The position numbers were made by a program, and so were the translations under genes. From positions 124,001-188,000 of the forward strand of contig NZ_JAAIKO010000004.1 of the NCBI RefSeq assembly GCF_016107395.1: 64,000 nucleotides of DNA. Reading direction: 5' to 3'. This DNA comes from Streptomyces fildesensis. GTDB lineage: Bacteria > Actinomycetota > Actinomycetes > Streptomycetales > Streptomycetaceae. Below are positions 17,829-26,162 of the stretch, one piece after another (position 1 is the first letter of the stretch; every line of letters begins with the position of its first letter). Under the pieces are notes generated by a model. The model was given only the letters and a program-made list of their open reading frames with translations. It was not told where the DNA came from and made no database searches.

Positions 17829-18991
17829 GCGGCCGGGCGGCCATCGAGCTCCCCAGTGCCACCGGTGAACTACGTTCCTATGTGCCGCGTACCGAGCCCG
17901 TTGTCCATGCCCTGGGCGGTGAACTGCGCAGCCGGGTCGTCTACTCGGCCGCGCACGTCGTCGCCGACCCCTGGCGCAGCGCCGCTGACGAACCGGCGGC
18001 CATCGACTGGGACGCCACTCTCGCCTTCCGCCGCCACCTGTGGTCACAGGGTCTGGGTGTCGCCGAGGCGATGGACACTGCCCAGCGCGGCATGGGTCTG
18101 GACTGGGCGGCCGCGGCCGAGCTGATCCGCCGCTCCTCCGCCGAGGCACGGGCCACCGGAGGCCGCATCGCCTGCGGCGTCGGCACGGACCAACTCGTCG
18201 CGCCGGCCCGGACACTCACCGAGGTGACCGCTGCCTACGAGGAGCAGCTCGCGGTCGTGGAGGAGTCCGGATCGCAGGCCGTCCTCATGGCGTCCCGCGC
18301 GCTGGCGGCCCTGGCCAGCAGCCCTGACGACTACGTCGAGGTCTACAGCCACCTGCTGCGCCAGTCCGCGGAACCGGTCGTTCTGCACTGGCTCGGTCCG
18401 ATGTTCGACCCCGCGCTGGCCGGCTACTGGGGCAGCGAGGATCTCGACGCGGCCACGGAGACGTTCCTGGACGTCATTGCCGCCCACCCCGACAAGGTCG
18501 ACGGGATCAAGGTGTCGCTGCTCGACGCCCGGCGCGAGGTGGAACTGCGCCGCAGGCTGCCCAAGGGCGTGCGCTGCTACACCGGCGATGACTTCAACTA
18601 TCCCGAGCTGATCGAGGGTGACGAGCAGGGCTTCAGCCATGCGCTGCTCGGCATCTTCGACCCGCTGGCGCCGCTCGCCGCCGCCGCCGTCCGCACCCTG
18701 GACACCGGGGACGCGGCCGGCTTCCGGGCACTTCTCGACCCGACCGTCGAGTTGTCCCGGCACCTGTTCGGCGCTCCGACGCGCTACTACAAGACCGGTG
18801 TGGTGTTCCTGGCCTGGCTGGCGGGCCACCAGTCGCACTTCACGATGGTGGGCGGTCTGCAGTCGGCACGCTCCCTCCCGCATCTCGCCCGTGCCTACGA
18901 GCTGGCCGACGGTCTCGGCCTGTTCCCCGACCCGGCGCTGGCCGAGGCGCGGATGCGGCAGCTGCTCGTCATCCACGGGGTGACCGCATGA
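17825..18991 (+). CDS. DUF993 family protein (dihydrodipicolinate synthase-like barrel)
   Basis: This is a 388-residue protein. GTG at 17825 overlaps the preceding stop (GTGA). Features matching DUF993, as remembered for this operon type, include IDWDATLAFRRHLWSQGLGV, EAMDTAQRGMGLDW and VVLHWLGPMFDPALAGYWG. DKVDGIKVSLLD near residue 222 resembles the lysine strand of DapA-type aldolases. The family has no assigned reaction known to me; an aldolase or lyase acting between the oxidoreductase and the isomerase is inference from fold and position. Its presence in an otherwise sugar-catabolic operon makes it the least understood step. Confidence 0.8.
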   Translation: MSGRAAIELPSATGELRSYVPRTEPVVHALGGELRSRVVYSAAHVVADPWRSAADEPAAIDWDATLAFRRHLWSQGLGVAEAMDTAQRGMGLDWAAAAELIRRSSAEARATGGRIACGVGTDQLVAPARTLTEVTAAYEEQLAVVEESGSQAVLMASRALAALASSPDDYVEVYSHLLRQSAEPVVLHWLGPMFDPALAGYWGSEDLDAATETFLDVIAAHPDKVDGIKVSLLDARREVELRRRLPKGVRCYTGDDFNYPELIEGDEQGFSHALLGIFDPLAPLAAAAVRTLDTGDAAGFRALLDPTVELSRHLFGAPTRYYKTGVVFLAWLAGHQSHFTMVGGLQSARSLPHLARAYELADGLGLFPDPALAEARMRQLLVIHGVTA

Positions 18992-19917
18992 GCGCGGACC
19001 GTAAGACCGCCGACAGCGGACGCCCCGACCGTACGACCGCCGGCCCCGTGCCCGCTGCCGGCCCCATGAGCTCTGTCCGCGCGACGGCCGGCGATCTGGC
19101 GCGGCTGAGTATCAACCAGGAGACCGTCAAGCAGTGGTCGCTGCCCGAGCTGGCGGCGGGTTGCGCCGGGCTCGGAGTGCCTGGTGTGGGCCTCTGGCGT
19201 GCGCCGGTGCAGGAGTACGGCGTCGAGCGGGCCGCCCGTCTGATGCGGGAAACCGGCCTCCAGGTGACGTCCTTGTGCCGCGGCGGCTTCTTCACCGCGA
19301 GCGATCCGGCCGCCCGGCGCGCGGCGATGGACGACAACCGGGCCGCGATCGACGAGGCGGCCGTCCTGGAAACCGGCACCTTGGTGCTGGTTTCGGGCGG
19401 ACTGCCATCAGGAGAGCGCGATATCGGGGCCGCACGGGAGCGGGTCGCCGACGCGCTGGCCGAGCTGGCTCCGTACGCCGCCGAGCGGTCGGTGCGCCTG
19501 GCGATCGAGCCGCTGCACCCGATGTACGCGTCGGACCGCTGCGTCGTCTCCACGCTCGGCCAGGCACTGGACATCGCCGAGCGATTTCCCGCCGAGCGGG
19601 TCGGGGTCGTCGTGGACACCTACCACCTGTGGTGGGACGACCGGGTTCCGGCGCAGATCGCCCGCGCCGGCGCGGGCGGCCGGATCGCGGCCTTCCAGCT
19701 CGCGGACTGGGTCACCCCGCTGCCCGAGGGCGTGCTGCTGGGGCGGGGCCAGCTCGGTGACGGCTGCGTTGACCTGCGCGGATTCCGTGAGCAGGTCGAT
19801 GCGGCGGGGTATTCCGGCGCCGTGGAGGTGGAGATCTTCAACCCCGCCCTGTGGGCGCGGGACGGCGCCGAAGTGGTCGCGGAGATCGCCCGCCGGTACC
19901 GCGAACACGTGCTCTGA
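18988..19917 (+). CDS. Sugar phosphate isomerase/epimerase (TIM barrel), third gene of operon
   Basis: This 309-residue protein starts with ATG overlapping the previous stop (ATGA). After a ~30-residue polar N-terminal extension come LSINQETVKQWSLPE, VTSLCRGGFFT, VRLAIEPLHPMYASDRC (metal-binding glutamate strand), VGVVVDTYHLWWD and GAVEVEIFNPALW (last glutamate). These are the classic AP-endonuclease-2/xylose-isomerase-like positions. Together with the oxidoreductase and DUF993 protein it forms a LacI-controlled pathway that probably oxidises, isomerises and cleaves a sugar or cyclitol. Confidence 0.85.
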   Translation: MSADRKTADSGRPDRTTAGPVPAAGPMSSVRATAGDLARLSINQETVKQWSLPELAAGCAGLGVPGVGLWRAPVQEYGVERAARLMRETGLQVTSLCRGGFFTASDPAARRAAMDDNRAAIDEAAVLETGTLVLVSGGLPSGERDIGAARERVADALAELAPYAAERSVRLAIEPLHPMYASDRCVVSTLGQALDIAERFPAERVGVVVDTYHLWWDDRVPAQIARAGAGGRIAAFQLADWVTPLPEGVLLGRGQLGDGCVDLRGFREQVDAAGYSGAVEVEIFNPALWARDGAEVVAEIARRYREHVL

Positions 19918-19948
19918 AGAATCTTCAAATTATTTCTGTCCGGCGTAC

Positions 19949-19973
19949 AACCCTTCTGGGGGGTGGTCGGTCT
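19949..19973 (+). promoter_or_regulatory. Possible ECF-sigma-type promoter
   Basis: AACC at 19949-19952 and GTCT at 19970-19973, 17 bp apart, resemble the AAC...GTC pattern of Streptomyces extracytoplasmic-function sigma promoters. It faces a short non-coding stretch ending in a strong terminator. Confidence 0.3.
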
Positions 19974-19979
19974 TATAGG

Positions 19980-20093
19980 CATCAAGGTTCCCGGGAGGGG
20001 TTCGGGGAACTGAGGTAGTGATATGCGCCCGAGGGGGGCTTCGGGGGTACTGGGGGGAAACGCAAAGGGGTCCGGCTCACGCCGGACCCCTTT
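19980..20093 (+). ncRNA. Candidate small non-coding RNA
   Basis: About 115 bp between the promoter-like site and a strong terminator contains no convincing gene. It holds two further stems: GTTCCC...GGGAAC (about 19988-20013) and CCCGA...TCGGG. It may instead be the untranslated tail of the upstream operon. Confidence 0.3.
20064..20093. terminator. Strong bidirectional terminator
   Basis: AAAGGGGTCCGGC, loop TCAC, GCCGGACCCCTTT: a perfect 13-bp stem with A/T ends on both sides. It sits between the isomerase operon and the converging DUF937 gene. Confidence 0.85.
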
Positions 20094-20143
20094 CGTCTGT
20101 CCCGGGACGGGGACGGGTCACCGCCCCCAAGTGCCCCCAGGGC

Positions 20144-20581
20144 TCATCTCTTGGAGCGGGCCCGCTTGGCGAGCACGGTCGCCACCACGGGGATGACGAG
20201 TTCGAGCGCTCCGGCGACGGCTGTGACCGGCAGACCCGTCTTCTTCGCCACCGCTCGGGCGGTCGGCGCCGTCACCTTGCGGAGTACGGCGACCAGCATG
20301 CCGCCGCCCGCCACCGAAGCCGGTCCGCCGAGTCCGGCGAAGCCGACGGCCCCGGCCGGCGGCTCGGGTTCCGTGGCGGCCTGCTCCAGCGCCTGGCTGA
20401 GTTCCGCGGTGCCGCCCGGGGTGACCGCGTCGTCGGTGAGGACGCCGGTCAGCGAGGTGACCGAGGTCCCCACGAGCTTCCGGGCCGATTCCGGATCGGT
20501 GCCCAGCACTCCGGCGATCTCCTGGATCTGGTCGTCGCCGAGCTCGGACAGCACTTCGTTCTGCAGCGGTTGGTCGCTCAT
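20144..20581 (-). CDS. DUF937 family protein
   Basis: This is a 145-residue protein. NEVLSELGDDQIQEIAGVLG followed by the helical TDPESARKLVGTSVTSLTGVL matches the start of DUF937 proteins (small helical, YidB-like). A Gly/Ala-rich segment and a cationic hydrophobic tail (LELVIPVVATVLAKRARSKR) end it and may contact membrane or nucleic acid. Function is unknown. It is transcribed alone and converges on the isomerase operon. Confidence 0.7.
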   Translation of the reverse strand: MSDQPLQNEVLSELGDDQIQEIAGVLGTDPESARKLVGTSVTSLTGVLTDDAVTPGGTAELSQALEQAATEPEPPAGAVGFAGLGGPASVAGGGMLVAVLRKVTAPTARAVAKKTGLPVTAVAGALELVIPVVATVLAKRARSKR

Positions 20582-20665
20582 ACTCCGGACGCTACGCGCG
20601 AAGGCGGTCCGGGGCCCGTGGTGGTCGGCCGAACGCGTCAGGCCAGGTCCGGGCGCTGCGCGGGC

Positions 20666-20914
20666 CTATCGCAGGGACGCGTAGACGATGAGGTTGTCCA
20701 CGGGGTGCACTGCGGCGTCCAGGGCGCCGTCACAGGTCACCGGCCGCAGTACGGGGTCGGGGTCCGGGCCGTAGACCTTCTCGGTCGGGACGGTGTTCTT
20801 GTTCACCGTCTGGGTGCCGGTCACCGTGTAGTGCACGTTCTTCCCGGCGGGGTCGCGGACGGCGATGTCCGCGCCCTTCTTCACCTTTGTTCGGGGCCTC
20901 GGGAGAACGGCCAT
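20666..20914 (-). pseudogene. C-terminal remnant of a class F-type sortase
   Basis: The 82-residue frame contains KVKKGADIAVRDPAGK, VPTEKVYGPDPDPVLRPVTC and DNLIVYA. These match the last beta strands of class E/F sortases, including the catalytic cysteine of the TCxG motif. The N-terminal half with the catalytic histidine is missing, and the region upstream does not encode it in any frame I could read. TCDGALD is kept but ALDAAVHPVDN is shorter than usual. This reads as a truncated, probably inactive fragment; expression of a small protein cannot be ruled out. Confidence 0.5.
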
Positions 20915-21111
20915 GAGCCCATCGGCCGAAAAGACGAGAAGTGCCGTGGCGGGGTCAGCCCAGCGGCGTACGCGGCGGTGCGCCGCGGTTGTCCACAGGC
21001 GTACCCGGAGTGTCGGGGGCAGGCGGTACCTTCGGACCAGATCGCCGACGAGCAGCAGTCGGGCAGCCGCTGGACCGTCGCGGAGGCCGCTGGGGGAGGG
21101 GAGGCAGGGCC

Positions 21112-23328
21112 ATGGGGGACGCGCGACTCGCCGTGCTCGAAGCCGTCCTGGAGCGGATCACCTACGCCAACGAGGACAACGGCTACACGGTCGCGCGGGT
21201 CGACACGGGCCGCGGCGCCGGCGATCTGCTGACCGTGGTCGGCGCCCTGTTGGGCGCGCAGCCGGGCGAATCGCTGCGCATGGAGGGCCGTTGGGGCTCC
21301 CATCCGCAGTACGGCAAGCAGTTCACCGTGGAGAACTACACCACCGTCCTGCCCGCGACGATCCAGGGCATCCGCCGATACCTCGGTTCGGGGCTGATCA
21401 AGGGGATCGGGCCCAAGATCGCCGACCGGATCGTGGAGCACTTCGGCACCGACACCCTGGATGTCATCGAAGGGGCGCCGAAACGGCTGATCGAAGTGCC
21501 GGGGCTCGGGCCGAAGCGGACCAGGATGATCGCCGTCGCCTGGGAGGAGCAGAAGGCGATCAAGGAGGTGATGGTCTTCCTCCAGGGAGTGGGGGTGTCC
21601 ACGTCCATCGCGGTGCGCATCTACAAGAACTACGGCGACGCGTCGATCTCCGTGGTGAAGAACCAGCCCTACCGGCTGGCCGCCGATGTGTGGGGCATCG
21701 GATTCCTGACCGCCGACCGGATCGCCCAGGCGGTGGGGATACCCCACGACAGCCCGGAGCGGGTCAAGGCGGGGCTCCAGTACGCGCTGTCGCAGGCCAC
21801 CGACAGCGGGAACTGCTTCCTGCCCGAGGAACAGCTGCTCTCCGACTCCGTCAAGCTGCTGCAGGTGGACGCCGGACTGGTGATCGACTGCCTCGCGGAG
21901 CTGGTGGGCGAGGAGGGCGTGGTCCGGGAGTCGGTACCGGATCCGGAGGGCGGCGATCCGGTGCGGGCCGTGTACCTGGTGCCGTTCCACCGAGCGGAGA
22001 TCTCGCTGGCCGGCCAACTGCTCAGACTGCTGCGCGGGCCGGAGGACCGGCTGCCGCTGTTCCAGGACGTCCAGTGGGACAAGGCCCTGTCCTGGCTGGC
22101 CGGCCGCACGGGAGCCGATCTGGCGCCCGAGCAGCAGCAGGCGGTGCGGTTGGCGCTGACCGAAAGGGTCGCGGTGCTCACCGGTGGCCCCGGCTGCGGC
22201 AAGTCGTTCACGGTGCGTTCGGTGGTGACTCTGGCGCAGGCGAAGAAGGCCAAGGTGGTGCTGGCCGCGCCGACCGGCCGCGCCGCCAAACGGCTGGCCG
22301 AGCTGACCGGCATGGAGGCGTCGACCGTGCACCGGCTGCTGGAGCTCAAGCCGGGCGGGGACGCGGCCTACGACAAGGACCGACCGCTGGACGCGGACCT
22401 GGTGGTCGTGGACGAGGCCTCGATGCTGGACCTGCTGCTCGCGAACAAGCTGGCCAAGGCGGTGCCGCCGGGCGCGCACCTGTTGTTCGTCGGGGATGTG
22501 GACCAGCTGCCGAGCGTCGGCGCGGGCGAGGTGCTGCGGGATCTGCTGGCCCCGGGCAGCCCGGTCCCGGCGGTGCGGCTCACCCGGATCTTCCGCCAGG
22601 CCCAGCAGTCGGGCGTGGTGACCAACGCCCACCGGATCAATTCGGGAGTCCCGCCGATCACCCAGGGGCTCCCCGACTTCTTCCTCTTCCCCGAGGAGGA
22701 CACCGAGGAGGCGGGTCGGCTGACGGTGGAGGTGGCGGCCCGGCGGATCCCTGCCAAGTTCGGCCTCGACCCGCGCCGCGACATCCAGGTGCTCGCGCCC
22801 ATGCACCGGGGCCCGGCAGGCGCCGGCGCGCTGAACGGCCTCCTTCAGCAGGCCATCACCCCGGCCCGGCCGGATCTCCCGGAGCGCAGGTTCGGCGGCC
22901 GCACGTTCCGTGTCGGCGACAAGGTCACCCAGATCCGCAACAACTACGAGAAGGGGGAGAACGGCGTCTTCAACGGCACGGTCGGGGTGGTCACCGCGCT
23001 CGACACCGTCGAACAGAAGCTCACCGTGCTCACGGATGAGGACGAAGAGATTCCGTACGACTTCGACGAGCTGGACGAGCTGGCCCACGCGTACGCCGTC
23101 ACGATCCACCGCTCCCAGGGCAGCGAGTACCCGGCCGTGGTGATCCCGGTCACCACGGGGGCATGGATGATGTTGCAGCGGAATCTGTTGTATACGGCTG
23201 TTACCAGGGCGAAACGCCTGGTGGTTCTGGTCGGGTCGCGCAAGGCGATAGCCCAGGCGGTACGCACCGTCTCGGCCGGTCGGCGCTTCACCGCCCTCGA
23301 TCACCGGCTCGCTCAGGGCGCGAAATAG
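21112..23328 (+). CDS. recD2: RecD2-type ATP-dependent DNA helicase
   Basis: This is a 738-residue SF1B helicase. ATG at 21112 follows a GA-rich ribosome site; upstream in-frame residues have no homology. An N-terminal OB-like segment and helix-hairpin-helix motifs (GLIKGIGPKIADRIVEHFG, LIEVPGLGPKRT) are followed by Walker A GGPGCGKS (~358) and Walker B VVDEASM (~433). Motif III is VGDVDQLPSVGAGEVLRD, RIFRQ is motif IV, and TIHRSQGSEYPAVVIP with YTAVTRAK form motifs V-VI. It is a stand-alone 5-prime to 3-prime helicase, with no RecB or RecC gene in the window. It likely acts in DNA repair. Confidence 0.92.
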   Translation: MGDARLAVLEAVLERITYANEDNGYTVARVDTGRGAGDLLTVVGALLGAQPGESLRMEGRWGSHPQYGKQFTVENYTTVLPATIQGIRRYLGSGLIKGIGPKIADRIVEHFGTDTLDVIEGAPKRLIEVPGLGPKRTRMIAVAWEEQKAIKEVMVFLQGVGVSTSIAVRIYKNYGDASISVVKNQPYRLAADVWGIGFLTADRIAQAVGIPHDSPERVKAGLQYALSQATDSGNCFLPEEQLLSDSVKLLQVDAGLVIDCLAELVGEEGVVRESVPDPEGGDPVRAVYLVPFHRAEISLAGQLLRLLRGPEDRLPLFQDVQWDKALSWLAGRTGADLAPEQQQAVRLALTERVAVLTGGPGCGKSFTVRSVVTLAQAKKAKVVLAAPTGRAAKRLAELTGMEASTVHRLLELKPGGDAAYDKDRPLDADLVVVDEASMLDLLLANKLAKAVPPGAHLLFVGDVDQLPSVGAGEVLRDLLAPGSPVPAVRLTRIFRQAQQSGVVTNAHRINSGVPPITQGLPDFFLFPEEDTEEAGRLTVEVAARRIPAKFGLDPRRDIQVLAPMHRGPAGAGALNGLLQQAITPARPDLPERRFGGRTFRVGDKVTQIRNNYEKGENGVFNGTVGVVTALDTVEQKLTVLTDEDEEIPYDFDELDELAHAYAVTIHRSQGSEYPAVVIPVTTGAWMMLQRNLLYTAVTRAKRLVVLVGSRKAIAQAVRTVSAGRRFTALDHRLAQGAK

Positions 23329-23452
23329 GCACTCCGTGCCATGTTTCGGCCCTATGGCCGACCCCGAGTGCACGCGCCAGTGCCAAATGGGGGACAGTGG
23401 ACCTAGTCAGGGCACCTCGAAGAAGAGGCAAAACCGTCGGTGAGGGAATGAC

Positions 23453-24742
23453 GTGAGCGACAACTCTGTAGTACTGCGGTACGGGGACAGCGAGCACAGC
23501 TACCCGGTGGTCGACAGCACTGTCGGCGACAAGGGCTTCGACATCAGCAAGCTGCGCGCCGACACCGGTCTGGTCACCCTGGACAGCGGATACGGCAACA
23601 CCGCGGCCTACAAGTCCGCGATCACTTTCCTTGACGGTGAAGAGGGCATCCTTCGCTACCGCGGTTACCCCATCGAACAGCTCGCCGAACGTGGCAGCTT
23701 TATCGAGACCGCGTATCTGTTGATCAACGGTGAGCTCCCGACCGTCGATGAACTTTCCACCTTCAAGGGTGAAATTACTCAGCACACGCTGCTGCACGAG
23801 GACGTCAAACGGTTCTACGACGGCTTCCCGCGCGACGCCCACCCGATGGCGATGCTGTCGTCCGTGGTCAGCGCGCTGTCGACGTTCTACCAGGACAGCC
23901 ACAACCCGTTCGACCCGGAGCAGCGCCACCTGTCCACGATCCGGCTGCTCGCCAAGCTGCCGACCATCGCGGCCTACGCGTTCAAGAAGTCGGTCGGCCA
24001 GCCGGTCGTCTACCCGCGCAACGATCTCGGCTACGTCGAGAACTTCCTGCGCATGACCTTCTCGGTTCCGGCCGAGGAGTACGAGCTCAACCCGGTCGTG
24101 GTGGGTGCGCTCGACAAGCTCCTGATCCTGCACGCGGACCACGAGCAGAACTGTTCGACCTCGACGGTCCGGCTGGTCGGCTCCTCGCAGGCGAACCAGT
24201 TCGCCTCGATCTCGGCCGGCATCAGCGCCCTGTGGGGCCCGCTGCACGGCGGCGCCAACCAGTCGGTGCTGGAGATGCTCGAGGGCATCAAGAACGACGG
24301 CGGCGACGTCGACGCCTTCATCCGCAAGGTGAAGAACAAGGAAGACGGCGTGAAGCTCATGGGCTTCGGGCACCGCGTCTACAAGAACTTCGACCCCCGG
24401 GCGAAGATCATCAAGGCCGCGGCGCACGACGTCCTCTCCGCTCTCGGCAAGTCCGACGAGCTGCTGGACATCGCGCTCAAGCTCGAGGAGCACGCGCTCA
24501 GCGACGACTACTTCGTCTCGCGCAAGCTCTACCCGAACGTGGACTTCTACACGGGCCTGATCTACCGGGCCATGGGCTTCCCGACCACCATGTTCACGGT
24601 GCTCTTCGCGCTCGGCCGGCTTCCCGGCTGGATCGCGCAGTGGCACGAGATGATCAAGGAGCCCGGATCCCGTATCGGCCGCCCGCGCCAGATCTACACG
24701 GGCATCGAGCTGCGGGACTACCTTCCGGTCGAGTCCCGCTGA
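23453..24742 (+). CDS. citA: Citrate synthase (type II, hexameric)
   Basis: This 429-residue enzyme condenses oxaloacetate with acetyl-CoA, opening the TCA cycle. Active-site motifs: HADHEQNCSTSTVR (~227), GPLHGGANQSVLEML, GFGHRVYKNFDPR (His ~306) and NVDFYTG (catalytic Asp ~364). The N-terminal beta domain (LRYGDSEHSYPV) is typical of the GltA class. GTG at 23453 follows GTGAGGGA; an overlapping ATG at 23448 is closed by a stop at once. Followed by a strong terminator. Confidence 0.97.
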   Translation: MSDNSVVLRYGDSEHSYPVVDSTVGDKGFDISKLRADTGLVTLDSGYGNTAAYKSAITFLDGEEGILRYRGYPIEQLAERGSFIETAYLLINGELPTVDELSTFKGEITQHTLLHEDVKRFYDGFPRDAHPMAMLSSVVSALSTFYQDSHNPFDPEQRHLSTIRLLAKLPTIAAYAFKKSVGQPVVYPRNDLGYVENFLRMTFSVPAEEYELNPVVVGALDKLLILHADHEQNCSTSTVRLVGSSQANQFASISAGISALWGPLHGGANQSVLEMLEGIKNDGGDVDAFIRKVKNKEDGVKLMGFGHRVYKNFDPRAKIIKAAAHDVLSALGKSDELLDIALKLEEHALSDDYFVSRKLYPNVDFYTGLIYRAMGFPTTMFTVLFALGRLPGWIAQWHEMIKEPGSRIGRPRQIYTGIELRDYLPVESR

Positions 24743-24823
24743 CCGAAGGCCGCCGACCGCGCGGCAGGCGGCGGTGCACGCCGCCGCCGACGCCGCGGCG
24801 CACAACCCGCGGAGCATGAAGAA

Positions 24824-24865
24824 GCGCCCCGCGCTAGATCCCCCCACGGGTCCGGCGCGGGGCGC
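24824..24865 (+). terminator. Terminator after citrate synthase
   Basis: GCGCCCCGCGC and GCGCGGGGCGC form a perfect 11-bp stem around a 20-base loop that itself contains the repeated GATCCCCCCACGGGTCCG. Confidence 0.75.
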
Positions 24866-24900
24866 TCCCGTCCCCCGGATCGGATCCCCCCACGGGTCCG
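24837..24900. repeat. 18-bp direct repeat, 46-bp period
   Basis: GATCCCCCCACGGGTCCG occurs at 24837-24854 and 24883-24900. The second copy alone can fold (CGGATCC with GGGTCCG), so two stacked hairpins are possible downstream of citA. Confidence 0.75.
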
Positions 24901-25141
24901 TACCGGGTGCTGGGTGACGCGCTATGCCGGGACGAGAAAGTCCGAGAGGGCCGCTCAAGCTCTCCGGGCACTTTCGCCCCGGCGACGCGATTGGGCCGTC
25001 CCCCAAGACGACCCGCTCTTTCATCCCACCAACGCTCCCCGGGAGCGTGGTGTTCCCCTCCATAGACCCACGAGTGGCGGTAATGGTTACGTTCCATTCG
25101 GTGTGATCTACGTCTCTTTACGGACGCCCGCCCCACTCGCA

Positions 25142-25154
25142 GACCGAAACGGTC
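25142..25154. promoter_or_regulatory. Inverted repeat upstream of the SDR gene
   Basis: GACCG-AAA-CGGTC, perfect 5-bp arms, 40 bp before the SDR start. Possible operator; regulator unknown. Confidence 0.35.
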
Positions 25155-25194
25155 CATCCCGTAGCGTGCTGTCACTTCTCGAGGGGCGGAGCGC

Positions 25195-25944
25195 ATGGCA
25201 CAGAACGAGGCAGTGGGCCGGAACATCGTCGTGACCGGTGGCGGTACGGGCATCGGCCGGGCCATCGCGACCCGGCTCGCCGGGTCGGGGGACCGGGTCA
25301 CGATCGTCGGCCGCCGCCGGGACGTGCTCAGGGCCACCGCCGAGGAGCTGCGCGGCGAACACGGTCTCGACGTCACCCCTGTCGACTGCGACCTCGCCGA
25401 CCCCGACGAGGTCGAGACGGCGCTCACCCGGCTTCCGGACCGGGTCGACGTGCTGGTGAACAACGCCGGCAGCCGGGAGCCGGCGACCGGGCCGGGGCCG
25501 CACGGGGTGCGGGCCCGATGGCGCGGAGACTTCGAGCGCAATGTGCTCACCGCGGTGCTGCTGACCGAATCGCTGCGCGACCGGCTCACCACGGACGGCG
25601 GCCGGGTGATCACCGTGACCTCGGTCGCGGCGTTGCGCGGCGGCGGCTCGTACGGCGCGTCCAAGGCCGCCCTGCACGCCTGGAACCACTCGCTGGCGGC
25701 CCAGCTGGGCCCGCAGGGCGTCACCTGCAACATCGTCGCCCCGGGCACCGTCGCCGGCACCGAGTTCTTCGGCGCCCGGCTCGATGACGCGGAGCTGACG
25801 CGCCGGGCCGGCCGTACCCTCGTCGGCCGGGTGGGCAGGGCCGCCGATGTGGCGGCCGCCGTGGTGTTCCTGGCCTCGCCCGAAGCGGGCTTCATCACGG
25901 GCGAGATCCTGCAGTGCAACGGTGGCGAGCTGCTCGGCCGGTAG
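25195..25944 (+). CDS. Short-chain dehydrogenase/reductase
   Basis: This 249-residue classical SDR has the nucleotide-binding motif TGGGTGIG (14-21), NNAG near residue 91 and active-site YGASK (Tyr153, Lys157). The C-terminal GEILQCNGGELLG fits the usual ITGxxxxxxGG ending. IVGRRRDVL after the second strand suggests NADP(H) preference. ATG at 25195 follows GGGGCGGAG. Substrate is unknown and the neighbours give no pathway clue. Confidence 0.9.
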   Translation: MAQNEAVGRNIVVTGGGTGIGRAIATRLAGSGDRVTIVGRRRDVLRATAEELRGEHGLDVTPVDCDLADPDEVETALTRLPDRVDVLVNNAGSREPATGPGPHGVRARWRGDFERNVLTAVLLTESLRDRLTTDGGRVITVTSVAALRGGGSYGASKAALHAWNHSLAAQLGPQGVTCNIVAPGTVAGTEFFGARLDDAELTRRAGRTLVGRVGRAADVAAAVVFLASPEAGFITGEILQCNGGELLGR

Positions 25945-26162
25945 CGGGCGCATGGCCGGTGGGCAAGGCCCGCACGGTGCCCTGCGGTACCCCGGGCCCC
26001 CTGCTCCCCGGGTCTGCGACCACAGGTGGAGCCGGACCGGTCCCTGAGGATGACCTGTTCCTGGCAATCCCCTGGGAATCCCCCTATCAGGACGAAACTC
26101 TCTTGCAGCGCTCCGGTCGCCCCTGCCAGCTTGGGGATACGGGAGGGAAGAGGGGCAGCCAC

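Larger units (their letters stand above)
24743..25194. other. Intergenic region with terminator, repeated hairpins and SDR promoter
   Basis: No gene was found in these 452 bp. They hold the citA terminator, an 18-bp direct repeat and a GACCG-AAA-CGGTC inverted repeat close to the SDR start. The middle part (about 24905-25140) shows nothing recognisable. Confidence 0.7.

Noticed and set aside
20881..23373. 830-codon minus-strand frame opposite recD2
   Set aside because: Antisense shadow; no motif, and recD2 motifs are intact on the plus strand.
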